A stretch of DNA of 35,226 nt, from positions 1 to 35,226 of the forward strand of contig BPIE01000003.1 in NCBI GenBank assembly GCA_026003935.1, read 5' to 3'. The position numbers were made by a program, and so were the translations under genes. The notes beneath the pieces were generated by a model. The model was given only the letters and a program-made list of their open reading frames with translations, did not search any database and was not told the origin of the DNA. Shown here in pieces: positions 7,333 through 15,165 of this stretch (the stretch's first letter is position 1; every line of letters begins with the position of its first letter). The stretch is from Tepidiforma sp. Lineage in GTDB: Bacteria; Chloroflexota; Dehalococcoidia; Tepidiformales; Tepidiformaceae.

Positions 7333-8175
7333 TCAGCCGCCGGGATCCCCGTCCGGCGGGGTCCAGAAGCGGGGCTCGCGTTTTTCAAGGAGGGCGGCGA
7401 CGCCCTCGCGGAAGTCGGGGCCGGCAGTCAGTTCGTCGAGGAGGCGCTGGGCTTCGCTGACGGCAGGGCCGACGCCGCGGTGGAGGTCGATGTAGACCTG
7501 GCGGCGGGTCTCGCGCAGGGAGGAGGGCGCCACGGTGCGCGCGAGCGTGCGGGCGTACTCGTAGACCGAGGGGAGGAGGTCGTCCCGGGGAAGGACGCGG
7601 TGGACGAGGCCGAGCCGCTCGGCCTCTTCGGCGAGGAAGATGCGGCTGGAGAGAAGGAGCTCCGTCGCCGGGGCCAGGCCGATGAGGCGTGGCAGCAGCC
7701 AGGAGAGGCCGTACTCGGCGGGGAGGCCGAGCTTCCCGTGGGCCGTGGTCAGCTTTGCGCCGGCGGCCGCGAAGCGGATATCGCAGAAGCAGGCGAGGAC
7801 GAGTCCGACGCCGGCGGCGGGGCCGTTGATGGCGGCGATGGTGGGCTTCGCGAGGCCGAAGTGATAGGCGAAGTCGTGGTCGAACTCGGGATGGACGCCG
7901 AAGCCGGGCCGGGGGATGTCGGGCGGGGTGCCCGGGTCGTAGCCGCCCTTTTCGACGTGGCCCTCGAGGGCGCGGGCATCGGCGCCTGCGCAGAATCCGC
8001 GGCCGGCGCCCGTGACGACGATTACCCGGACGGCGGGGTCGGCGTCGGCCTGCGCGAGGCACCAGCGGTACTCGGTGTGCATCCGCCCGGTCCATGCGTT
8101 GAGCCGTTCGGGGCGGTCCAGGGTGATGGTGGCGACCGGTCCATCGACCTCGTAGCGGGTGACTTTTAACTCCAT
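7333..8175 (-). CDS. Enoyl-CoA hydratase/isomerase (crotonase) family protein
   Basis: This 280-residue crotonase-fold enzyme shows the N-terminal VATITLDRPERLNAW strand and the oxyanion-hole segment GAGRGFCAGAD. The second hallmark block is INGPAAGVGLVLACFCDIRF, followed by GKLGLPAEYGLSWLLPRLIG, where crotonases carry catalytic acids. These enzymes hydrate or isomerise 2-enoyl-CoA esters, usually in fatty-acid or aromatic-acid breakdown. The chain length handled here cannot be told. An insertion of about 30 residues after the oxyanion segment (HVEKGGYDPGTPPDIPRPGF) is typical of one large subgroup rather than classic short-chain ECH. The ATG lies 6 nt after TACAAT, so the mRNA is probably leaderless. 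The gene is divergent from the acyltransferase operon and convergent with the serine hydrolase. Confidence 0.88.
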   Translation of the reverse strand: MELKVTRYEVDGPVATITLDRPERLNAWTGRMHTEYRWCLAQADADPAVRVIVVTGAGRGFCAGADARALEGHVEKGGYDPGTPPDIPRPGFGVHPEFDHDFAYHFGLAKPTIAAINGPAAGVGLVLACFCDIRFAAAGAKLTTAHGKLGLPAEYGLSWLLPRLIGLAPATELLLSSRIFLAEEAERLGLVHRVLPRDDLLPSVYEYARTLARTVAPSSLRETRRQVYIDLHRGVGPAVSEAQRLLDELTAGPDFREGVAALLEKREPRFWTPPDGDPGG

Positions 8176-8181
8176 AGGCGG

Positions 8182-8187
8182 ATTGTA
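8182..8187 (-). promoter_or_regulatory. -10 box (TACAAT) predicting a leaderless enoyl-CoA hydratase mRNA
   Basis: TACAAT on the - strand is separated from the ATG at 8175 by only CCGCCT. The transcription start would fall on or next to the A of the start codon. No Shine-Dalgarno sequence could fit. Confidence 0.6.
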
Positions 8188-8211
8188 CCGGGAGTCTTAC
8201 AGGCAGCCGGG

Positions 8212-8217
8212 TACACT
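8212..8217 (+). promoter_or_regulatory. -10 box (TACACT) predicting a leaderless start for the glycolipid operon
   Basis: TACACT followed by GAACGGG and then the ATG at 8225 puts the predicted transcription start at the start codon. It lies 24 bp from the divergent TACAAT box, so the two promoters share a very short region and may compete. Confidence 0.55.
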
Positions 8218-8224
8218 GAACGGG

Positions 8225-9175
8225 ATGGGGATTTCGCCGGGAACGGAGGGTGCGCGGGAGCTGCCCCGGCGGTTGCCGAGTCCGGGGTTGGGCACGCTGC
8301 AGTACTGGAGCTGGCGGGCGGCGCGGGCGACGATCGGCCGGACGCCGGCGCCTGCGGCGTACCGGATCGCCGGGGGGCTCGGCGCTGCGGCGTACTGGCT
8401 CTGGCCGCGGGGCCGCCGGGCGATGCGGGCGAATTTCGCCCGGGTCCTGGGGACGGCCGAACAGGGGTTGGTCGACCGGGTGGGGCGCGCGTCGCTTGCG
8501 GCGTACTTCCGCTACCTGCTGGACTTCATGCGGCTGGGGAGCGGCAGGGCGCAGCTGCCGCGGGTGGATGGCGATGGGGCGTTCGCGGCGCTCGACCGGC
8601 TGCTGGCGCGGGGACGCGGCGCGGTGATTGTGTGCATGCATTATGGCAACTGGGATGCCGGGGCTGCCTACGCGGCATCGCGCGGCTATCCGCTCGCGGT
8701 CGTCGCGGAGGGATTCGGCGACCCGCGGCTAGATGCGCTGGTGCTAGGAACCCGGGAGCGGCTGGGGATGCAGGTCATCCGGATGGAGCGCGCGGGGCCA
8801 TCGATGGTGCGCGTGTTAAAGCGGAACGGGCTGCTCGCTCTCCTCATCGACCGGCCCGTGCCGGGGGAGGGGGTCGAGGTGGAGTTTTTCGGCGAGGCAG
8901 TGCAGGTGCCGGCCGGGCCGGCCCGCCTGGCGCTTGCAACCGGTGCAGCCCTCGTGCCCGTGGCGTTCCGGAGGGTCGACCCCCTGGGCGAGCGGATGGA
9001 GGTCGTCGGCGACTTCTCGATCGTCCCCTGCGATGATGCGCGGCCGGAGTGCGTCCAGGTGCTGACGCAGCGGGTGATGCGGGCGCACGAGGCGTTCATC
9101 CGGGAGCGGCCCGAGCAGTGGTATATGTTCCGGGAGCTGTGGCGGGGGCCGGCGGACCGCCGGGGCGGAATATGA
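8225..9175 (+). CDS. LpxL/HtrB (PatA-like) lysophospholipid acyltransferase 1
   Basis: This 316-residue protein belongs to the LpxL/HtrB acyltransferase family. The catalytic HX4D motif is H139-Y-G-N-W-D144, with downstream RPVPGEGVEVEFFG and PAGPARLALATGAALVPV blocks that shape the acyl-donor site. In Gram-negatives the family acylates lipid A. In mycobacteria the homologue PatA acylates phosphatidylinositol mannosides. No lipid A genes are seen here, while a PimA-like glycosyltransferase and a CDP-alcohol phosphotransferase lie downstream, so a PatA-like role is the better inference. The ATG at 8225 is preferred to the GTG at 8159 because the longer form would run back through the divergent promoter and into the enoyl-CoA hydratase gene. 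It is the first gene of a five-gene overlapping operon. Confidence 0.82.
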   Translation: MGISPGTEGARELPRRLPSPGLGTLQYWSWRAARATIGRTPAPAAYRIAGGLGAAAYWLWPRGRRAMRANFARVLGTAEQGLVDRVGRASLAAYFRYLLDFMRLGSGRAQLPRVDGDGAFAALDRLLARGRGAVIVCMHYGNWDAGAAYAASRGYPLAVVAEGFGDPRLDALVLGTRERLGMQVIRMERAGPSMVRVLKRNGLLALLIDRPVPGEGVEVEFFGEAVQVPAGPARLALATGAALVPVAFRRVDPLGERMEVVGDFSIVPCDDARPECVQVLTQRVMRAHEAFIRERPEQWYMFRELWRGPADRRGGI

Positions 9176-10047
9176 GCGCGCAGGCGTGGGCGATGCGGGC
9201 AGCGCGTCTCGTGGCTGGCCGGCGGCCGGGGCCGTTCTATGCGGTGGCCCCGGCGGTTGCGCGGGTGACGTGGTGGCTGAATCCGCGGGTGCGTCGGCGT
9301 CTGACCCGGAACATGCTGCCGCTCTGCGAGGGTGACCGCTCGCGCGCACGGCGGGAGGGGCTCCGGGCGCTGCAGCATGTCCTGGAGTACTACCTCGACC
9401 TCGTGACGCTCCCCGGGCGGGATATGTCGCGGTTCGAGGCGGAGCACCTGGAGATTTTCCACGTCGAGCGGCTCGAGCTGCTGCGGACGAACGGCGCGGT
9501 GCTGCTGGTGAGCGCCCACACGGGCAATGCGGAGCTGGCGATCCAGGCGTTGACGTACCGCGGGCGGTCGTTTGTGGCGCTGGTCGAGCGGCTGGAACCG
9601 CGGGACTGGGCGGAGTACATGCTGAAGCTGCGCTCCTCGGCGGGGGGCACCTTTCTCGAGACAAACTTCGGCGGCGTTCGGACGTGCATCGAAACGCTGC
9701 GCGCGGGAGGGGTCGTGGGGATGATGGGCGACCGGGACATCCAGCACACGGGGGTGTGCACGCGGCTGTTCGACCGGCCGGTGCGGCTGCCGCGTGGGCC
9801 GTGGGAGCTGGCGCGCCGGACCGGGGCGCTGGTGATTCCGATCTTTTCGAGCCGGAAGCGAGGTGACCAGTTCCGGATCGATGTCGAAGAGCCGTTCAGG
9901 GTCGAGGAGACGGAGGACGCGGATGGCGATATCCGAGCCGCGGTGGAGCGGTTTGCGGGGCTGCTGGAGCGGCACCTGCGGCGGGACCCGGGCCAGTGGG
10001 CGGTGCTCGAGGATTTCTGGAGGGTGCACGCCTGTGGGGAAGGCTGA
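9172..10047 (+). CDS. LpxL/HtrB (PatA-like) lysophospholipid acyltransferase 2
   Basis: A second, divergent member of the same family, 291 residues long. The catalytic motif is HX4E (H116-T-G-N-A-E121), where the first copy has HX4D; both forms are known in LpxL-type enzymes. GMMGDRDIQHTG and LPRGPWELARRTGALVIPIF correspond to the conserved downstream blocks, and the C-terminal PGQWAVLEDFW matches the usual QWYMF/W ending. The start ATG overlaps the previous stop as ATGA, which fixes it and implies translational coupling. Two neighbouring acyltransferases would allow two successive acylations of one glycolipid, as seen for tri- and tetra-acylated PIMs; this is inference. Confidence 0.82.
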   Translation: MSAQAWAMRAARLVAGRRPGPFYAVAPAVARVTWWLNPRVRRRLTRNMLPLCEGDRSRARREGLRALQHVLEYYLDLVTLPGRDMSRFEAEHLEIFHVERLELLRTNGAVLLVSAHTGNAELAIQALTYRGRSFVALVERLEPRDWAEYMLKLRSSAGGTFLETNFGGVRTCIETLRAGGVVGMMGDRDIQHTGVCTRLFDRPVRLPRGPWELARRTGALVIPIFSSRKRGDQFRIDVEEPFRVEETEDADGDIRAAVERFAGLLERHLRRDPGQWAVLEDFWRVHACGEG

Positions 10048-10756
10048 CCTCCACCTCCACACGCGCGTGAGCGACGGCTTCGCGACGGTCGAGGAGCTGC
10101 TCGAGTGGGTGGAGCATGCCACGGACCTCGACGTCATCGCGGTGACGGACCACGAGGACGTCCGCGGCGGCCTGCGGGCGCGCGAGCTGGCCGCCCGGCG
10201 GAGCTACCGGTTCGACGTCATCCCGGGTGCGGAGATTACGACGCTGCAGGGGCACGTGCTGGCGCTCTTCGTGGAGCGGGACCTGCCGAGCTTCCGGGGG
10301 GTAGAATCGACGCTCGCGATGATCCATGACGCCGGCGGCATCGCCATCGCGCCGCACCCGCTGAGCTGGCTGACGCGGTCGGTCGGCCGGCGGACGCTCG
10401 ACGGCCTCCGGGAGCGGGCTGAGGCGGGCGTGCAGTTCGATGCCATCGAGCTGGCGAACCCGAGCCCGGCGGGCGTGCGGACGGGAGCGAAGGCTGCACG
10501 GCTGAATGCGGAGCTGTGGCGTTTGCCGGCGACGGGGAGTTCGGATGCGCACCACCTCGAGCATGTGGGCAGCGGCTGGACTGAGTTCCCGGGCCGGACG
10601 GCGGCCGAGCTGCGGCAGGCGATCGCCGACGGGACAACGCGGGCGGCAATGCGCCACCCGTCAGCGGTGCCGGCGGGCCGGCTGGCGCTCGGGCTGGCGT
10701 GGGGCTACACGGCAACTCCGCGCAAGGTGGTGCGGATGCTGGGAGGCCGGCGGTGA
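10034..10756 (+). CDS. PHP-domain metallo-phosphoesterase
   Basis: This 240-residue protein is a PHP-domain phosphoesterase. All metal-binding motifs are present: DLHLHTRVSDG (H7, H9, D14), VTDHEDV (about 37-43), PGAEITT (E67), APHP and SSDAHH near the C-terminus. Relatives include nucleotide and histidinol phosphatases, the YciV/RNase AM group and polymerase-linked domains; the substrate here is unknown. The GTG at 10034 is chosen because the family motif starts four residues later and upstream sequence in this frame is non-coding-like; it overlaps the preceding gene by 14 bp. Its position between the acyltransferases and the PimA-like gene suggests a dephosphorylation step in the same lipid pathway, for example on phosphatidylinositol phosphate; that is a hypothesis only. 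Confidence 0.82.
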   Translation: MGKADLHLHTRVSDGFATVEELLEWVEHATDLDVIAVTDHEDVRGGLRARELAARRSYRFDVIPGAEITTLQGHVLALFVERDLPSFRGVESTLAMIHDAGGIAIAPHPLSWLTRSVGRRTLDGLRERAEAGVQFDAIELANPSPAGVRTGAKAARLNAELWRLPATGSSDAHHLEHVGSGWTEFPGRTAAELRQAIADGTTRAAMRHPSAVPAGRLALGLAWGYTATPRKVVRMLGGRR

Positions 10757-11907
10757 AAATCGCGCTTGTCAGCCCGTATGACTGGTGCGTCGAGGGCGGG
10801 GTGAAGACGCATATCCGCCACCTTGCGGCGTCGTTCCGGGCATGGGGCCACGAGGTGGTGATCTTCGCGCCGGCGTCGGACGCGGAGCGGGTGAGGGACG
10901 AGGTTCACGTGATGGGGCGGCCGTTTTCGATGCGGGTAAGCGGGTCGGTTGCGCGGATTACATTCGCCTGGAAGTCGCCGGAGGTGAAACGGGTGCTGCA
11001 GGAGCACCGTTTCGATGTGGTCCACCTGCACGAGCCGCTGATGCCGCTGCTGCCGTACCACTTCCTGCGATATTCACAGGCGGTGACGGTGGGGACGTTC
11101 CATGCAGCCAAGGACGGCGGGAACCGATTCTACGGGTACACTACGCCGCTCACGCGGCGATGGTTCCGGAAAATCGAGGGGAAGATCGCGGTTTCGCCGG
11201 CGGCGGCGAAGCTGGTAAGCCGGTACTTCCCGGGGTACTTCAACATCATCCCGAACGGGATCGATTACGAGCACTTCGCCGGGCCGGCGGAACCGTTCCC
11301 GGAGTTTATGGACGGCCGGAAGAACATCCTGTTCGTGGGACGGCCGGAAAAGCGGAAGGGGCTCAAGTATCTCCTGAAGGCGTACCTGCGCATCCGGCAG
11401 CAGGAGCCGAACACGCGATTGATTGTTGTTGGCGCGGGCGATTTTTCGCGGTACGAGCGGGTCATGGCGCCGTTCCCCGACGTGGTGTTCCGTCCGAACG
11501 TGCCGTACGCGGACCTGCCCCGCTACCACAAGAGCTCGACGGTCTTTTGTGCGCCGAACACGGGGAACGAGAGCCAGGGGTATGTGCTGCTGGAGGCGCT
11601 GGCGGCCGGCGACGCGGTGGTGGCGAGCAATATCGAGGGGTTCGCCGGGGTGATGACGAACGAGGTCGAGGGGCTGCTGGTGCGCCCGAAAGACCCGGAT
11701 GCCATCGCGGAGGCGGTGATCCGGCTGCTGCGGAACCCGACGCTGCGGGAGACGTTCGGCGCACGGGGCCGGGAGCTGGCCCGGCACTACAGCTGGGACA
11801 ACGTCGCGCACCGGGTGATGTCGTACTACGAACGGCTGCTCTACGAGCGGCAGCAGGTAGCGGAGACGCGGGCGCGGCGGGCTGCGCTGGCCGGGTCGGG
11901 CCGCTGA
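10753..11907 (+). CDS. PimA-like GT4 glycosyltransferase
   Basis: This 384-residue GT-B glycosyltransferase of family GT4 resembles phosphatidylinositol mannosyltransferase PimA in length and block order. The N-terminal domain has VSPYDWCVEGGVKTHIRHLA, GHEVVIFAPAS, SGSVARITF and VVHLHEPLMP, where the glycine-rich loop and HEP segment match the PimA acceptor side. The C-terminal domain has NILFVGRPEKRKG, a CAPNTGNESQGYVLLEAL block containing the EX7E nucleotide-sugar motif, and GDAVVASNIEGF. PimA moves mannose from GDP-mannose to phosphatidylinositol at the inner membrane face. Other GT4 lipid glycosyltransferases share these features, so the sugar and acceptor are inferred. The GTG overlaps the preceding stop as GTGA. 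Confidence 0.82.
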   Translation: MKIALVSPYDWCVEGGVKTHIRHLAASFRAWGHEVVIFAPASDAERVRDEVHVMGRPFSMRVSGSVARITFAWKSPEVKRVLQEHRFDVVHLHEPLMPLLPYHFLRYSQAVTVGTFHAAKDGGNRFYGYTTPLTRRWFRKIEGKIAVSPAAAKLVSRYFPGYFNIIPNGIDYEHFAGPAEPFPEFMDGRKNILFVGRPEKRKGLKYLLKAYLRIRQQEPNTRLIVVGAGDFSRYERVMAPFPDVVFRPNVPYADLPRYHKSSTVFCAPNTGNESQGYVLLEALAAGDAVVASNIEGFAGVMTNEVEGLLVRPKDPDAIAEAVIRLLRNPTLRETFGARGRELARHYSWDNVAHRVMSYYERLLYERQQVAETRARRAALAGSGR

Positions 11908-12497
11908 TGGGCGTGACGCTGCTGCCGACGCGGCTGCCGAAGGGCGTGCAGGATGCGATCGGCCGCTCGGTCGGCGGGCTCGGGATTACCCCGAACATGA
12001 TTTCGCTCGCGGGCGCCGGGGGGAACGTCGCTGCGGCGGTGCTGGTGGCGCGTGGGCAGCTCCTGCCTGCGGGGCTCGTGTACCTGCTGTTTTCGGCGCT
12101 GGACCTGGTTGACGGGGCGGTCGCGCGGGCGACAGGGAAGGCGAGTCCGTTCGGGGCGGTCTTCGATGCGGTGCTCGACCGGGCGAGCGAGGCGATCGTG
12201 CTGGCCGCCTGCGCGTGGTACTTCGCGGAGCGCGGCGAGCAGTGGCAGACAGCGGCCTGCTTTGCGGCGCTCCTCGGCAGCGTATCGGTGAGCTACCTGC
12301 GGGCGCGGGCCGAGGTGGCAGGCGTACCCATGCGGGAAGGGCTGTTCCGCCGGCAGGAGCGGGTGGCCGTGCTCGGAGTGGGGCTGGTGCTCGGCTGGCT
12401 GACGGCGGCGATGGCCGTGCTGGCGGTGCTTTCGAACCTGACGGCGATCCAGCGGGCCTGGATGCTGGCGCAGGCGCTCCGGGACGAGCGCGGCTGA
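11907..12497 (+). CDS. CDP-alcohol phosphatidyltransferase (PgsA1/PIP-synthase-like)
   Basis: This 196-residue integral membrane enzyme has the full CDP-alcohol phosphotransferase signature DLVDGAVAR-x8-G-x3-D-x3-D (GAVFDAVLD), which binds the divalent metals and the CDP headgroup. Five or six hydrophobic helices follow. The later SYLRARAEVAG segment resembles the block found in actinobacterial phosphatidylinositol-phosphate synthases. The family joins CDP-diacylglycerol to glycerol phosphate, inositol phosphate or related alcohols. Adjacency to a PimA-like gene and acyltransferases favours the inositol phosphate type, as in the mycobacterial pgsA1-patA-pimA order. The ATG overlaps the glycosyltransferase stop as TGATG. 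The gene ends the lipid operon, 44 bp before prfB. Confidence 0.83.
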   Translation: MGVTLLPTRLPKGVQDAIGRSVGGLGITPNMISLAGAGGNVAAAVLVARGQLLPAGLVYLLFSALDLVDGAVARATGKASPFGAVFDAVLDRASEAIVLAACAWYFAERGEQWQTAACFAALLGSVSVSYLRARAEVAGVPMREGLFRRQERVAVLGVGLVLGWLTAAMAVLAVLSNLTAIQRAWMLAQALRDERG

Positions 12498-12541
12498 GCG
12501 GCCGGCTCGATCGTCGCGGGGCGGCGTGCGAGGATGGAGCC

Positions 12542-13649
12542 ATGAACGAACTGCAGGCGCGCGCGCGCGAGCTTTCGGACCGGATCTCTGACCTCCTGGT
12601 GCGTCTTTGACCTCGCCAGGGATGAAGCTCGCGTAGCAGAACTCGAACAGCAGACCCTCGCACCCGGCTTTTGGGACGATGCAGCGACTGCGCGGAAGGT
12701 GATGCAGGAGCTGGCCGCCCGGCGTGAGCGCGTCGAAACGTGGCGCGGGCTGGAGCGGCGCGCCCGCGAGGCGGGTGAGCTGCTCGAGATGGCGGCAGCG
12801 GAGGACGACGAGCAGACGGCCGAGGAGGTGCGGAAGGAGCTCGACGCCATCGAGGACGAGCTGCGGCGGCTCGAGTTCCAGCTGCAGCTCTCGGGGCCGT
12901 ACGACATGCGGAACGCCATCCTGGCGGTACACGCCGGCGCCGGCGGGACAGATTCGCAGGACTGGGCCGAGATGCTGCTGCGGATGTACCTGCGCTGGGC
13001 CGAGCGGAAGGGGTTCGAGACCGAGATTCTCGACCTGACCGAGGGCGAGGAGGCGGGCATCAAGAGCGCGACGGTGGAGGTACGCGGGCCGTACGCCTAC
13101 GGGTACCTCAAGAGCGAGCGCGGGGTCCACCGGCTGGTGCGGCTTTCGCCGTTCAACTCAGCGGCGACGCGGCAGACCAGCTTTGCGAAGGTGGAGGTGA
13201 TGCCGGAGGTGGACGAGGTCGGCGAGATCGAGATCGACCCCGACGACCTGAAGATCGACGTGTTCCGCTCGAGCGGGGCCGGCGGCCAGAACGTGCAGAA
13301 GAACTCGACGGCGGTACGCATCACGCATATCCCGACGGGGATTGTGGTGACGTGCCAGAACGAGCGGTCGCAGGCGCAGAACAAGGAGAGCGCCATGAAG
13401 GTGCTCGAGGCACGGCTGCTGGAGCTGGAGCTGAACCGGCAAGAAGAAGAAAAGGCGCGGCTGAAGGGCGAGCACGTTGACGTTTCGTTCGGGAGCCAGG
13501 TCCGCAATTACGTGCTCCACCCGTATAAGCTGGTGAAGGACCTGCGGACGGGGTACGAAACGACGGACACGACAGCCGTTCTCGATGGCGAAATCGACCC
13601 GTTCATCGAGGCGTATCTGCGGGCGCAGGTCGGGCAGGAGGAGTCATGA
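12542..13649 (+). CDS. prfB: Peptide chain release factor 2, programmed +1 frameshift
   Basis: RF2 recognises UGA and UAA stop codons and triggers hydrolysis of peptidyl-tRNA. It is read in two frames: 12542-12607 encodes 22 residues and meets an in-frame TGA at 12608-12610. A +1 slip at CTT-TGA continues at GAC (12609) for 346 more residues, giving 368 in total, close to the usual size of about 365. Upstream of the slip, GGTG can pair with the 16S anti-Shine-Dalgarno, a weaker stimulator than the classic AGGGGG. Release-factor hallmarks are SPF (in RLSPFNSAATRQTSF), which reads the stop codon, and GGQ (in SSGAGGQNVQKN), which acts in the peptidyl transferase centre. The next gene overlaps as ATGA. 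The slip is autoregulatory: low RF2 favours frameshifting. Confidence 0.96.
12605..12611 (+). promoter_or_regulatory. RF2 autoregulatory frameshift site (CTT TGA C)
   Basis: The slippery CTT codon is followed by the in-frame stop TGA and a C, the poor-termination context that is conserved in prfB genes. Coding continuity resumes exactly one base on. Confidence 0.93.
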
Positions 13650-15025
13650 GGCGCGGGGCGCTTGCTGCGGCAGCGGCGCTGCTCGTGCTGGCGGCCGCCG
13701 GGCTGCCGCCGCGGGGTGCGGCTGCGTCTGCGGTGATCGAATCGATGACGGTGGAAAACGGCTATCCGCGGACGCTGACCTTTCGGGTGACGGCGCGGGC
13801 GGACGTTGACATCACCGACGCAACCCTGTCGTACGCGATCAAGGGCAGGGGGACGCTGGCGCTGGGTAAGCCGGACAGTCTTACGCCCGGGCGGACGGTG
13901 ACCGCCGAGGTGGTGCTCCAGGTGAACTCGGGCCAGAGCTACATCCCCGTCGGCTCGGAGTTCACCTATTCGTGGGAGATTCGAACGGCGGACGGCCAGG
14001 TGACACGGAGCGAGGAGCGGCAGTTCCTCTACCTGCCGCCGGACCGCCAGTGGAAGTCGGTGGCGAACGACTTCATGGTGGTGTACTACCACGGGGACCG
14101 GGAGACGCTGGCGAAGGCGTACCTCGACGCCGGGTCGGACACGTACCAGCGCATCGGCCGGGAGCTGTACGGGACCGAGCTGACGACGCTCCCGGTGAAG
14201 GTCATCCTGTTCGCGAACGAGGCAGAGATGGACCCGGCGCGGCCGGGCACGGGCGGGCGGTTCGATGCAGCTGTGACCACCTGCGGCACCAAGGTGACGA
14301 ACGACATCCTGCTGATGATCCCGGTGCAGTGCGGTTCGACCGACCGGACGGACACGCTGCGGCACGAGCTGGGGCACATCCTGAACGACATCGCGGGGCA
14401 GGGTACGCTGGCGAAACTGCCGGCGTGGCTGGACGAGGGCGCGGCAGTCTACGCGCAGTCGTCGCCGGGGGATTACGAAGGCGCATTCCGGGCGGCGGTG
14501 CGGGCGGACCGGCTGATTCCGTTCAACCAGATGGTGGTGCCGACCAGCAATCCGCAGCTCGTGGGGGTGTTCTACGGCCAGGCGTATTTCATGGTGAAGT
14601 TCCTGGTTGACCGCGAGGGTCCCGGGAAGTTCGCTGAGCTGATGCGGACGATGAAGAGCGGAGTCCGCTACGACCAGGCGATTCAGCGGGTGTACGGGCT
14701 GACGATGCAGCAGTTTGAGGACGCGTTCCGCGCGGCGTACGGCCTGGCGCCGCGCTCGGCGCCGACTGCGGCGCCTACGGCAGCGCCGACGCAGCGCCCG
14801 CAGCAGGCGCAGCCGACTCCGGCCCCGACGAAGGCGCCTGCCCAGGCGGGCGGGAGCGCGGGCGGGGACTCCGGGGTCGACCGCGGGCTGCTGATCATCC
14901 TGGGGCTGGCGTTGCTCCTGGCCCTTGCGGCGGTCTTCAGCTGGCTGGTGGCGATGCTGCTGGCGAACAACCGCGAGCGGGGCGCCGGCGGCGGGCCAAG
15001 CGCGCCGGGCTCAGGCGGAAGCTGA
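13646..15025 (+). CDS. Secreted, membrane-anchored HELGH metallopeptidase (peptidase MA-like)
   Basis: This 459-residue protein starts with a signal peptide (MRRG, then a hydrophobic Ala/Leu run, with a likely cut near AAASA, residue 28). A beta-rich N-terminal domain (about 30-135) precedes a gluzincin-type catalytic domain with HELGH at 240-244 and the third ligand E264 in WLDEGAAVY, matching peptidase MA-like proteins. A Pro/Thr/Ala/Gln-rich linker (about 370-405) leads to a single C-terminal membrane helix (about 412-440) and a short Gly-rich tail. The catalytic domain therefore faces outside and is tethered to the membrane. The start overlaps the prfB stop (ATGA), so expression is probably coupled to RF2. 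The substrate is unknown. A single cysteine pair (C213, C229) may form a disulfide. Confidence 0.85.
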   Translation: MRRGALAAAAALLVLAAAGLPPRGAAASAVIESMTVENGYPRTLTFRVTARADVDITDATLSYAIKGRGTLALGKPDSLTPGRTVTAEVVLQVNSGQSYIPVGSEFTYSWEIRTADGQVTRSEERQFLYLPPDRQWKSVANDFMVVYYHGDRETLAKAYLDAGSDTYQRIGRELYGTELTTLPVKVILFANEAEMDPARPGTGGRFDAAVTTCGTKVTNDILLMIPVQCGSTDRTDTLRHELGHILNDIAGQGTLAKLPAWLDEGAAVYAQSSPGDYEGAFRAAVRADRLIPFNQMVVPTSNPQLVGVFYGQAYFMVKFLVDREGPGKFAELMRTMKSGVRYDQAIQRVYGLTMQQFEDAFRAAYGLAPRSAPTAAPTAAPTQRPQQAQPTPAPTKAPAQAGGSAGGDSGVDRGLLIILGLALLLALAAVFSWLVAMLLANNRERGAGGGPSAPGSGGS

Positions 15026-15108
15026 GAACCAAAGCCGGGCTGGGGAGTGCGGGCTTATCGGCAGCGCCGGCGCAGCGAAGGTGCCTGTCTGCGTATTGGA
15101 GCGCCACA

Positions 15109-15135
15109 CGGCCGCCCTGCTGAGCAGGGCGGCCG
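15109..15135. terminator. Bidirectional GC-rich hairpin between convergent genes
   Basis: A perfect 12-bp stem (15109-15120 with 15124-15135) with a TGA loop lies between the peptidase stop and the acyl-CoA dehydrogenase stop. There is no U-tract on either side. It is the only recognisable element in the 140-bp gap 15026-15165. Confidence 0.65.
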
Positions 15136-15165
15136 CGCAATGGTTCGCCGGATGCGACAGCTGCG

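Noticed and set aside
10785-11906. Long upstream extension of the CDP-alcohol phosphotransferase frame
   Set aside because: It is a shadow of the glycosyltransferase gene. The ATG at 11907 overlaps the previous stop and begins the recognisable membrane protein.
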